NCBI GenBank assembly: GCA_027622115.1
Contig: JAQBZS010000559.1
Location: forward strand, 1-5,498
DNA: 5,498 nucleotides
Direction of reading: 5' to 3'
Origin: Planctomycetota bacterium
GTDB taxonomy: Bacteria > Planctomycetota > Planctomycetia > Planctomycetales > Planctomycetaceae
The notes under the pieces are model-generated. The model had not been told where the DNA came from and made no database searches. It saw only the letters and a list, made by a program, of their open reading frames with translations. This document shows, piece by piece, positions 1 to 5,498 of the stretch (position 1 is its first letter; every line of letters starts with the position of its first letter). A program made the translations under genes and the position numbers.

Positions 1-2667
1 TTCCTCCAGTTGATGGCGAAACACGATCCAACGCCCCAGCGAACCAGTCGAGTCGCGCCACGCCGAGACACGGTCAATCAATGTTGAGAGGTCCACGTCG
101 GCAAAACGCTCGTGACCGAATGCATCGTCGACCGACAACTGCACCACGTCGCAGAACGATTGCAATTCGGCGGTCGCAGTTTGCAGGCTGGCACTGGCGG
201 ATTGCTCGGCCTCGCGCGTTTCCGCAACCGCCGACCATGCCCGCACCGCTTGTCGAAAGCCGTCCGGGGCATCGGCTTTTCGGCACTCGTCGTCCCAGTG
301 TGCGATCCGTTGAAGCTGGTCCCAATCCGATTCCGGCCCGTGCCAATGGTTGCCGAACGCGGAACTTCCGATGTCGTTGAGCGGCCCGCTCGACAAATCA
401 CGAGCCAGCGTTTGGCCACGGTCGAGCGTGTCGAGGATCTCGATTTGCTTGTCCGAATCCGTGGGCAACCGACCGATCGACATGCCGCGCAATGTCGCTT
501 GTGCGTTTCGCCAGCGGCTGTTGAACCAGCGAAACCAGGATTGGCCGGTCGCCGCCAAATCAACTCGCGTTTGCGCAACCGGCATTTTCCACGCAACTGC
601 GGCCAGCACGCCGTCCAATTCGCCGCGACATTCCGCGTGTTCGCGACCACGCTCCAATACCCGCGCGACATCGGCACGTCGATTCGACCACACGTCGTTG
701 GCGAACGCTTCGCGGTCCATATCCGGAATGGACCGCAAATTCTCGGCAAACGCCACAAGACGTTGGATGCCGTGCATCGAGACCTGAGCACCGGACGCAG
801 ATGCCAACGTGAGGACCGACGCCAAACACTCGCCGTCTCGCAACACACCGGTCAACTGCTCGTGCAAGGTCGAGAGTTTCCGTTCGATGGCTTGCAGTTC
901 GGACGGCAGTAAAGCAGACGTCCGGCGAACGCCAAACCACGCGTGATCGCGCGGCGTGCCGACCTGTTCGATATGCAGCGCCACGTCCTTGAGCTGCGAT
1001 TGCATCCCGTCGAGATCTGCCGCCGTCCATTCCGCGAGACCGTCGATCTTCGCACGAAACGGCTTGACTCCCGCGCCTTGGAAGCGAGTCAACGTTCCCA
1101 TTAGCTGGTAAGGAGTTTGCTCCGAGGGTTCGACGGGAGCGTGCAACTGCTCGACGTACTCATTCAGTTCTTTTCTCGCCTTTCGGAGCCGGGTGGCTTG
1201 TGCGGTAATCCCTCTCAATTTCGGGCGGGTGAGTTCGAGGGTGTCGTTCAAATCCGACAGCACGACCTTGCGATTTGCCTTGTGGCTGTGGAGTTCCAGG
1301 CACACTCCACCCAGGCCGATGCGATTCAATCGCGACTTCACGACATCCAACGCTGCCAACTTCTCAGCGACAAACAACACGGTCTTGCCGTCCTTCACCG
1401 CCGCAGCGATGACGTTGGTGATCGACTGCGATTTTCCCGTGCCGGGCGGACCCTGAATGACCAGGTTTCGACCGTTGCGGACCTCTTCAATCGCGGCCGC
1501 TTGCGAACTGTCCGCGTCCATCACGTGCGTCATCTTCCGGGCGTCGATGTGATCGTCCAGCGACTCGTCCTCGCCGATCTTGGGAGCATCGAACTCGATC
1601 GGTTCACCCAGCAATCCGCGAAGCAATCGATGCTGCACGGGGCTGCGGTCTGTGGGCCAAGTTTCGGGGTCGAGATCCCGAAACATCAAGAACTTGGCGA
1701 ACGAAAAGAACCAGATCGTTTGGCGATCACGATGCAGACGCCAGTTGGGTTGGTTCGAGATCACTTGCTCGACCGCGTCGAAATACGCGGCTGGATCGAG
1801 GTCGTCCAATTCGGGAACCTCGGGCAGTTGCAGCCCGAATTCGGCCTTGAGCTTTTCCTTGAGCGACAGATTGGTCGAAGGTTCGTCATCGAGATATCGC
1901 ACGCGAAACTTGGCGTTCACGGTACGGCGATGCAGTTCGATGGGAACCAACAGCAGCGGCGCGAATCGGACCTTTTCGGAATTGGGTTCCTCGTACCATT
2001 CCAGAAAACCCAGCGCACAAAACAGGCTGTTGACGCCTTGCTCGTCCGCCAGTGATCGAGCGTCATAGAACAACCGCAACAGTTTCGTGTGCAGTTGATC
2101 GTCTGGAAGTTTGGTTTGCAGATTGGAATCGACGTGACGATCCGCGGGTTCTTCGGATTCAGTCGGCTGGGTGAGCCCGGTTCCAGGCGAATCGGTGGGC
2201 GAGCGTTCGTCCGACTCGGATTCACTGGTCGGGTCGGTTGGATCCTCCGCTGCGTCACTTGCGGCGAGGAGATGCGAGGGTGGCGTGTCGTTCGAGGATG
2301 ACGGATCCGAATCGGCGGACTCGGTGGGGTCGGCATCAATGCTGGTGGGATCGCCGCTGGCCTCCTCGCCTTCGCTGATCTCGGTTGCGCTGATCTCGGT
2401 TGCATCGCCTTCGGTTTCACTGCCTTCGATTTCATGAGCCTCCGCATCGTTGATCTCGGGCTCTTCATCCGGCAACACCGGGAGAAAACTCATCTCGCGA
2501 CGTTCCTGCACCAGAATCCGAAACACTTCGCTGGTGAGTTCGTCATCGATATCCAGCCGCGAGGATCGCGTTCGATTCAGCGGAGTATTCAGCAGCCTGT
2601 TACGAGCGGTGAGATCCAAGAGTTCTCGACGTGCGCGTTGAATCTGCTCGGCGATCTTGCTGGTCAT
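1..2667 (-). CDS. DUF4011-type superfamily 1 helicase, N-terminal 889 residues (runs off the left edge)
   Basis: Predicted cytoplasmic ATP-dependent nucleic acid helicase or translocase. Seen: one frame with no stop from an ATG at 2667 down to position 1. The N-terminus (residues 1-25) carries RARRELLDLTARNRLLN, the opening signature of DUF4011. An acidic linker follows at about 66-176. DUF4011 resumes near 192 with QGVNSLFCALGFLEWYE, then PLLLVPIELHRR and NLSLKEKLKAEFGLQLPE. A Q-motif-like DADSSQAAAI (about 384-393) precedes a perfect Walker A, GPPGTGKS (406-413, Lys412), and FVAEK (432-436) matches motif Ia. Residues 437-889 look mainly helical, with family-like HAPVEPSEQTPYQLMG (509-524) and SWFRWFNSRWR (710-720). 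Known: family members usually exceed 1,500 residues, so Walker B, motifs III-VI and any DUF3320 or Vsr-like nuclease domain would lie outside the window. The ATG is chosen because the DUF4011 signature begins right after it; it has no good ribosome binding site and overlaps a mini-frame stop as ATGA. Some DUF4011-helicase-Vsr proteins are reported antiphage factors; that role here is only inference. Confidence 0.93.
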   Translation of the reverse strand, partial: MTSKIAEQIQRARRELLDLTARNRLLNTPLNRTRSSRLDIDDELTSEVFRILVQERREMSFLPVLPDEEPEINDAEAHEIEGSETEGDATEISATEISEGEEASGDPTSIDADPTESADSDPSSSNDTPPSHLLAASDAAEDPTDPTSESESDERSPTDSPGTGLTQPTESEEPADRHVDSNLQTKLPDDQLHTKLLRLFYDARSLADEQGVNSLFCALGFLEWYEEPNSEKVRFAPLLLVPIELHRRTVNAKFRVRYLDDEPSTNLSLKEKLKAEFGLQLPEVPELDDLDPAAYFDAVEQVISNQPNWRLHRDRQTIWFFSFAKFLMFRDLDPETWPTDRSPVQHRLLRGLLGEPIEFDAPKIGEDESLDDHIDARKMTHVMDADSSQAAAIEEVRNGRNLVIQGPPGTGKSQSITNVIAAAVKDGKTVLFVAEKLAALDVVKSRLNRIGLGGVCLELHSHKANRKVVLSDLNDTLELTRPKLRGITAQATRLRKARKELNEYVEQLHAPVEPSEQTPYQLMGTLTRFQGAGVKPFRAKIDGLAEWTAADLDGMQSQLKDVALHIEQVGTPRDHAWFGVRRTSALLPSELQAIERKLSTLHEQLTGVLRDGECLASVLTLASASGAQVSMHGIQRLVAFAENLRSIPDMDREAFANDVWSNRRADVARVLERGREHAECRGELDGVLAAVAWKMPVAQTRVDLAATGQSWFRWFNSRWRNAQATLRGMSIGRLPTDSDKQIEILDTLDRGQTLARDLSSGPLNDIGSSAFGNHWHGPESDWDQLQRIAHWDDECRKADAPDGFRQAVRAWSAVAETREAEQSASASLQTATAELQSFCDVVQLSVDDAFGHERFADVDLSTLIDRVSAWRDSTGSLGRWIVFRHQLEE
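2140..2469 (-). other. Acidic, probably disordered linker within the DUF4011 domain of the helicase
   Basis: Helicase residues about 67-176 consist almost entirely of Asp, Glu, Ser, Thr, Pro, Ala and Gly, with about three dozen acidic residues and very few Lys or Arg. The stretch lies between two conserved DUF4011 blocks: the N-terminal RNRLLN segment, and the QGVNSLFCALGFLEWYE segment after residue 192. The reading frame stays open throughout, so this is coding low-complexity sequence and not a frameshift. A flexible spacer is the simplest reading. An acidic surface that mimics DNA or binds a basic partner is possible but unsupported. Confidence 0.8.
2374..2403. repeat. Perfect 15-bp tandem duplication inside the acidic linker
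   Basis: Two adjacent identical copies of gctgatctcggttgc (2374-2388 and 2389-2403). On the minus strand they encode the repeated pentapeptide ATEIS-ATEIS. The unit length is a multiple of three, so the frame is kept. This is a typical product of replication slippage in low-complexity coding DNA. Confidence 0.85.
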
Positions 2668-2744
2668 GATGCAGGCATCTCGTGGGCGGCGGGCGACTCG
2701 GAGATACTGCCGAATACCACCGCAATTGCAAGCAATGCCTTCAT
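2664..2744 (-). CDS. Candidate 26-residue signal-peptide-like leader ORF, overlapping the helicase start (ATGA)
   Basis: Seen: an ATG at 2744 opens a 26-codon frame whose TGA (2666-2664) overlaps the helicase ATG (2667-2665) as ATGA. The product begins MKALLAIAVVFGSI and continues to SPAAHEMPAS. That is a basic N-terminus, a hydrophobic run and a small-residue Ala-Ala site, like a secretion signal with almost nothing after it. Upstream of its ATG there is only a weak purine-rich GGCGGA. Context: the helicase start itself lacks a convincing ribosome binding site, so translation of this frame could deliver ribosomes to it by termination-reinitiation. Alternatives are a chance frame, or the leftover signal peptide of a lost secreted gene. 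I recognise no family. The frame is certain; expression is not. Confidence 0.35.
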   Translation of the reverse strand: MKALLAIAVVFGSISESPAAHEMPAS

Positions 2745-2827
2745 GACGGTCCGCCGTGTTGAGCAAGCGACCAATCAGAATTCACCAGCGGCATTGGAAG
2801 GGGTTGGGCGTCAATGCTGTTCGGCAC
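2741..2827 (-). CDS. Very doubtful 28-residue upstream mini-ORF, ATGA-linked to the next frame
   Basis: A GTG at 2827 opens a 28-codon frame, with an internal in-frame ATG at 2794. Its TGA (2743-2741) overlaps the ATG of the 26-residue frame as ATGA. The best Shine-Dalgarno-like motif of the whole leader, AAGGAG, lies 12 bases before the GTG, which is longer than ideal. The peptide has no recognisable feature. It is listed only because it would be the first member of a chained set of starts leading into the helicase; a chance frame of this size is entirely possible. Confidence 0.15.
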   Translation of the reverse strand: MPNSIDAQPLPMPLVNSDWSLAQHGGPS

Positions 2828-2839
2828 GGTTGTTGAGGA

Positions 2840-2845
2840 CTCCTT
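2840..2845 (-). promoter_or_regulatory. AAGGAG motif, possible ribosome binding site in the helicase leader
   Basis: The plus-strand ctcctt reads AAGGAG on the minus strand. It is the only good Shine-Dalgarno match in the 212 bases between the palindrome and the helicase ATG. It is far too distant (about 170 bases) to serve that ATG directly and could only act through the mini-frame at 2827, at a long 12-base spacing. It may be fortuitous. Confidence 0.25.
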
Positions 2846-2879
2846 CGGGGTATTCTCTACGCGGACGAAATTGGCTCTC

Positions 2880-2948
2880 TTAACCGCAGTGCCCAACGGG
2901 CCGCGCGTCTTCGATGTGCCGACGCGCGCCGTTGGGCACTGCGGTTAA
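2880..2948. repeat. Strong 69-bp imperfect palindrome; REP-like element or bidirectional terminator
   Basis: Seen: the left arm 2880-2899 (ttaaccgcagtgcccaacgg) is perfectly complementary to 2929-2948. After a two-base bulge (gc, 2900-2901), 2902-2909 (cgcgcgtc) pairs with 2921-2928. This gives 28 base pairs around an 11-base loop (2910-2920). Both outer ends are TTAA. The hairpin begins 57 bases after the DUF4838 stop and lies about 213 bases before the helicase start, so it could terminate the DUF4838 transcript or protect its 3' end. Neither strand has a T tract after the stem, which argues against a classical intrinsic terminator. The shape fits a dispersed REP-type repeat; that is inference without a genome-wide count. 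Confidence 0.9.
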
Positions 2949-3004
2949 ACGAGCTTCCGTTCGCGGTCGTGAATCGTGGGCCGAATATATGCTATGGGCG
3001 CGCC

Positions 3005-5410
3005 TTACTTGGAATTCACGAACTTGAATCGTGCAAAGTCGACCTGATTGTTGCTGGGTTTGGCGTAGAACGTGTTCATTCGAGAATACTCGCGTTCGCT
3101 GCCCATTCTCGGTCGCAAGCTTTGTTTCAATCCCCGGTCGGCCACTCGGTGACGCGTGAAATTGCCCAGCCACATCGACGTCTTGCCCGAGGTTGGTTTC
3201 ACCGCATTCGGAAACACATCAAACGGAAGCTGGACTTCCAACGACCAGAAGTCTGGACCGACAAACGCCCGCGCGTAGATGCGTTCGACATTCCAGGCGT
3301 AGTCCGGCCCTTTCGCGTCTGCCACCGCGCCGTTGGCGTTGATGATGAAGTGATGGAATTCGCCTTCGTGACGGCCGGTCACATCGAAGAGGATTTCCAC
3401 GCAGTCGTCCCACCAGGCCATCGAGTCGTCGCGGCCCTTCACTTTGCGCTCCAGCAATTCCGGAGTCGGTTCGGTCATGCGAAATCCAAACGTGACCGCT
3501 TCCGTCGTCCAGACGGCTTGGACCGAAGTGGGATACGTGGGCAGCTTTTGAGTCTCATCCCAACCGCGCACAAACGGCACCGGCTTCGCCCGCTTCCAAA
3601 CCGGATCGTCCAACTTGCCGTCAATTTTCGGTGACTCGTCGACGTGCTCGATCAGCAACGGCGTTAATCCCGTTCCGCCATGCACGCTTTTGGACACGTG
3701 AAAGAACGCGGCAAATGGAGCGGCGAAGTACGCGAGTCGTTTTGCCGCCGGCTCGTCCGACGCAACTTCGGTGCGAGCTTTCTCCAACAGCAGCCGCATC
3801 TGTTCGACTCGTTCATGTGGAAAGCTGACCTTGTGCAGACCGGCGGGCGACAGTCGGCCATGCGGCCAGCGACTCCGCTCCCACCCGCTGATTTGCAACT
3901 CCACCAGTTCCTGCACCGTTTCTGCTGCCGGTCCGTACATCCGACGACAGTAGGCCTCGATCGCCGCATCGACGTTGAAGTCCGGGTTCCACAGGAGCTT
4001 GAGCCAGCAATACAGACTGAGGTGATGCCGAGGCCAATGGTCCTTTTCGCCGTTGATGAACGTGCCGACGGTCTTGTCGCGATTCTGCTGATAGAATTGT
4101 TGAATGGTGTGCGGGTACTGGTACATGACTTTCGTGCGATTCGCCGGCCAGCACGAGTAGTGCCAGTTCTGAATCTTGCGACCCGTCAAGCGAAACCACT
4201 TGTCGATGTTGGCTTGTTCGCTGAGTGCGATCGCCGGCTCCTTGTATTGAGCCAACCCCGGCATGCCGCACAATTGCACTTCCACGTTGTCGGGGAATTC
4301 GATGCCGTCGGGTGCCAGCGTGTAATTGAAGTACGGCAGATACACCACGGTTTTGTCCGGCCAGCGTTTCTTGACCGCCACCGCCAAGTCCGCCACGAAC
4401 TTGGCCACAATCCGCGACGCCGAGCCGTACTGGCCGCCGTTCTTGTTCCACAGTTTGCGGCAGTGCTCGCAGTTGCAGGCAATCTCGGCGTCGTTCGGCG
4501 AAACGGTAATGGCGTTTCCACTGATTCCCACATGGGCCGGTTTTTCGCCGCGAACGTGTCGGTCGATGTTTTCCAGATAGGTTTCCAGCGTGCGAGGATT
4601 GCCGTAGCAAATCATGAAATGGTCTCGCGTGCCGTCGGTGCGAAGTTGAAACACTTCCGGACGTTGCTCGCGGTATTCCTGGACCGTGGCCCAGTTCGGC
4701 TGATGGACTCGAATTCGGTGTGGCCACGAATTCCCGGTTCGCAGAAACGTTTGCAGCGGCGCGAGCGGCGTGCCTTTGCCAAACCACGGGTCGGACATCG
4801 GCGGCCAGATCTCTCGCATGCGAAACGCCGGTGCGTCTTCCAAGCACACCGGTGCCACGCTGAGCGACTTGGAGGCAACGATCGATTGGCCGAGTTCTTC
4901 GGGGAAATACCACCGCACGCCGACATAGCGCTCCAGGAATTCAAACACGCCCCAAGCCGTGCCGCTGGACGTCGCGCCTCCGCCGAGCGCTTCGTCACGA
5001 CCGACGATCAGCACAAAGCCGGGCGCGGTCTTGATCGTGAAGCCGTCGATCGGCATGCGTTTCACGTCGATGCCGTGTTTTCGAGCCAACTCGCAATCAC
5101 CGATGACGATGGCCGGTCCTTCCGGCAATTTGCCGTCCGTGAGCGACAGCTTCGCGCCTGTGGTTCGCTCGATCAATGTCTGCAAATTGGCGACTGCTTG
5201 CCCGAGCGGACCTCGGCGAGCCACCATCACGGCGATCGACGCAACGGGTTTGCCGTTCGCAACGAGAGTCACCGGCGCGTGTTTCGGGGCGGGTCTCAAC
5301 GTGACCGGGTTCAAGTCTTTTTCCGGTTCCGCGAACGTCGTTTGAGACATCCCAAACGCGGCACACAGCCAGATAACGATGGGAAGAAACTGATGAATGA
5401 GTTTCGACAC
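3005..5410 (-). CDS. Secreted DUF4838 protein with C-terminal CBM9-like domain (putative carbohydrate-active protein)
   Basis: Complete, 801 residues, ending in TAA at 3005. Seen: a signal peptide (1-27: Lys3, hydrophobic core LPIVIWLCAAFGM, likely cleavage after TTFA) predicts export. Residues about 45-190 resemble the alpha-glucuronidase/hexosaminidase-type N-terminal domain, with AIVIGDCELA and WGVFEFLERYVGVRWYFPEE. Residues about 200-520 are the DUF4838 core: VSPNDAEIACNCEHC with C312, C314 and C317, then FINGEKDHW (Glu455, a possible but unproven catalytic acid), LLWNPDFNVDAAIEAY and RRMYGPAA. A helical stretch (about 520-580) leads to a CBM9-like beta domain (about 590-800) with KIDGKLDDPVWKRA, WWDDCVEILFD and IINANG. 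Known: DUF4838 proteins are grouped with glycoside-hydrolase-like exported proteins, mostly uncharacterised; CBM9-like domains bind sugars. Inferred: binding or cleavage of a polysaccharide in the periplasm or outside the cell. The start is GTG at 5410, supported by AGGAG five bases upstream and the signal peptide right after it. The substrate cannot be told from the sequence. Confidence 0.93.
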   Translation of the reverse strand: MSKLIHQFLPIVIWLCAAFGMSQTTFAEPEKDLNPVTLRPAPKHAPVTLVANGKPVASIAVMVARRGPLGQAVANLQTLIERTTGAKLSLTDGKLPEGPAIVIGDCELARKHGIDVKRMPIDGFTIKTAPGFVLIVGRDEALGGGATSSGTAWGVFEFLERYVGVRWYFPEELGQSIVASKSLSVAPVCLEDAPAFRMREIWPPMSDPWFGKGTPLAPLQTFLRTGNSWPHRIRVHQPNWATVQEYREQRPEVFQLRTDGTRDHFMICYGNPRTLETYLENIDRHVRGEKPAHVGISGNAITVSPNDAEIACNCEHCRKLWNKNGGQYGSASRIVAKFVADLAVAVKKRWPDKTVVYLPYFNYTLAPDGIEFPDNVEVQLCGMPGLAQYKEPAIALSEQANIDKWFRLTGRKIQNWHYSCWPANRTKVMYQYPHTIQQFYQQNRDKTVGTFINGEKDHWPRHHLSLYCWLKLLWNPDFNVDAAIEAYCRRMYGPAAETVQELVELQISGWERSRWPHGRLSPAGLHKVSFPHERVEQMRLLLEKARTEVASDEPAAKRLAYFAAPFAAFFHVSKSVHGGTGLTPLLIEHVDESPKIDGKLDDPVWKRAKPVPFVRGWDETQKLPTYPTSVQAVWTTEAVTFGFRMTEPTPELLERKVKGRDDSMAWWDDCVEILFDVTGRHEGEFHHFIINANGAVADAKGPDYAWNVERIYARAFVGPDFWSLEVQLPFDVFPNAVKPTSGKTSMWLGNFTRHRVADRGLKQSLRPRMGSEREYSRMNTFYAKPSNNQVDFARFKFVNSK

Positions 5411-5415
5411 GTGAA

Positions 5416-5420
5416 CTCCT
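5416..5420 (-). promoter_or_regulatory. Ribosome binding site (AGGAG) that fixes the GTG start of the DUF4838 gene
   Basis: The plus-strand ctcct reads AGGAG on the minus strand, five bases before the GTG at 5410. It decides for the GTG, because the next in-frame ATG (Met21) falls at the end of the signal-peptide hydrophobic core and would destroy the export signal. Confidence 0.8.
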
Positions 5421-5447
5421 ACAACTCAGGTGTTGATACGTGGGTGG

Positions 5448-5498
5448 CCGGGGTTGGAGCGAGGCACGAGCGAAACCCCGGTTGGAGCGTGCAACTCC
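5448..5498. repeat. GC-rich palindromic repeat element upstream of the DUF4838 gene, cut by the window edge
   Basis: Seen: ccggggtt (5448-5455) and aaccccgg (5474-5481) are perfect inverted arms around an 18-base spacer. A direct repeat ggttggagcg occurs at 5452-5461 and 5480-5489. At the very end, ggagcgtgcaactcc starts a second small inverted repeat (ggag/ctcc) that probably continues past the edge. This nested arrangement, 38 bases from a start codon, looks like an interspersed non-coding repeat. From memory it resembles sequences scattered between planctomycete genes, but I could not count copies. It might also sit in the transcript leader or end the upstream gene. Confidence 0.6.

Larger units (their letters stand above)
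2668..3004. other. Intergenic region between the DUF4838 gene and the helicase gene
   Basis: These 337 bases separate the DUF4838 stop codon from the helicase ATG. They hold a 57-base stretch with nothing recognisable (2949-3004 plus flank), the strong palindrome at 2880-2948, and a 212-base helicase leader containing two chained mini-frames. The helicase promoter should lie here on the minus strand. I could not find a -35/-10 pair with good spacing: TTGACG occurs on the minus strand near 2810 but has no matching -10 box. No tRNA, riboswitch or known small RNA is recognisable. Confidence 0.6.

Noticed and set aside
112..912. Plus-strand open frame of 266 codons
   Set aside because: It is antisense to the helicase, whose minus-strand frame is uninterrupted and has clear family motifs; the antisense translation shows no recognisable domain and is Arg/Pro-rich as expected for a GC-rich shadow.
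1117..2055. Plus-strand open frame of 312 codons
   Set aside because: It is read in exact codon register opposite the helicase codons, including the Walker A region. It is open because of the codon bias of the real gene and has no family features or start signal.
1917..2468. Minus-strand open frame of 183 codons across the acidic linker
   Set aside because: A shifted frame over low-complexity DNA giving a Pro/Arg/Ser-rich product; the helicase frame continues through the region into conserved blocks on both sides.
2788..2815. TTGACG on the minus strand as a -35 box for the helicase
   Set aside because: No acceptable -10 element at 16-19 bases spacing, so no promoter is called.
2998..3005. 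GGCGCGCC palindrome at the DUF4838 stop codon
   Set aside because: A short GC-only palindrome is common in DNA of this composition and is too short for a terminator.
2969..3634. Plus-strand open frame of 221 codons over the 3' end of the DUF4838 gene
   Set aside because: It overlaps the conserved CBM9-like coding region antisense; the translation is not recognisable.
3813..4913. Minus-strand open frame of 366 codons inside the DUF4838 gene
   Set aside because: It is the same DNA read in another frame of the same strand. The 801-residue frame has a signal peptide, ribosome binding site and conserved domains, whereas this one has none.
5408..5413. CACGTG palindrome at the DUF4838 start codon
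   Set aside because: A six-base palindrome overlapping a GTG start is expected by chance; there is no second copy nearby to suggest an operator.

Overview
The window looks like chromosomal DNA from a planctomycete, probably of the Pirellulaceae/Rhodopirellula type. This is inferred from several things together: moderately high GC, a secreted DUF4838 protein with a C-terminal CBM9-like domain (a protein type I associate with planctomycetes and other polysaccharide degraders), loose start signals, and GC-rich palindromic elements between genes. No rRNA, tRNA, CRISPR array, transposase or integrase is visible.

Both long genes lie on the minus strand. From right to left: (1) positions 5411-5498 hold the upstream region of the first gene, with a clear AGGAG ribosome binding site and, at the window edge, a GC-rich palindromic repeat cut off by the end of the window. 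(2) 3005-5410 encodes a complete 801-residue exported protein: signal peptide, alpha-glucuronidase/hexosaminidase-type N-terminal domain, DUF4838 core, and a C-terminal CBM9-like domain. It starts with GTG. (3) 2668-3004 is an intergenic stretch. It contains a very strong 69-bp imperfect palindrome (2880-2948) and, next to the following gene, two very short open frames chained to each other and to the helicase start by ATGA overlaps. (4) 1-2667 is the first 889 codons of a large DUF4011-type superfamily 1 helicase. It is open in one frame with no stop and runs off the left edge, so the second half of its ATPase core and its C-terminal domains are not visible.

Nothing in the sequence ties the two main genes into one pathway. 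The DUF4838 protein is predicted to act outside the cytoplasm on carbohydrate, whereas the helicase is cytoplasmic and nucleic-acid directed; some relatives of the helicase belong to antiphage systems. The strong hairpin between them suggests separate transcription units. The points most worth a second look are the ATGA-linked mini-frames at the helicase start, the two unrelated palindromic elements flanking the DUF4838 gene, and the long acidic low-complexity insert that splits the helicase DUF4011 domain.
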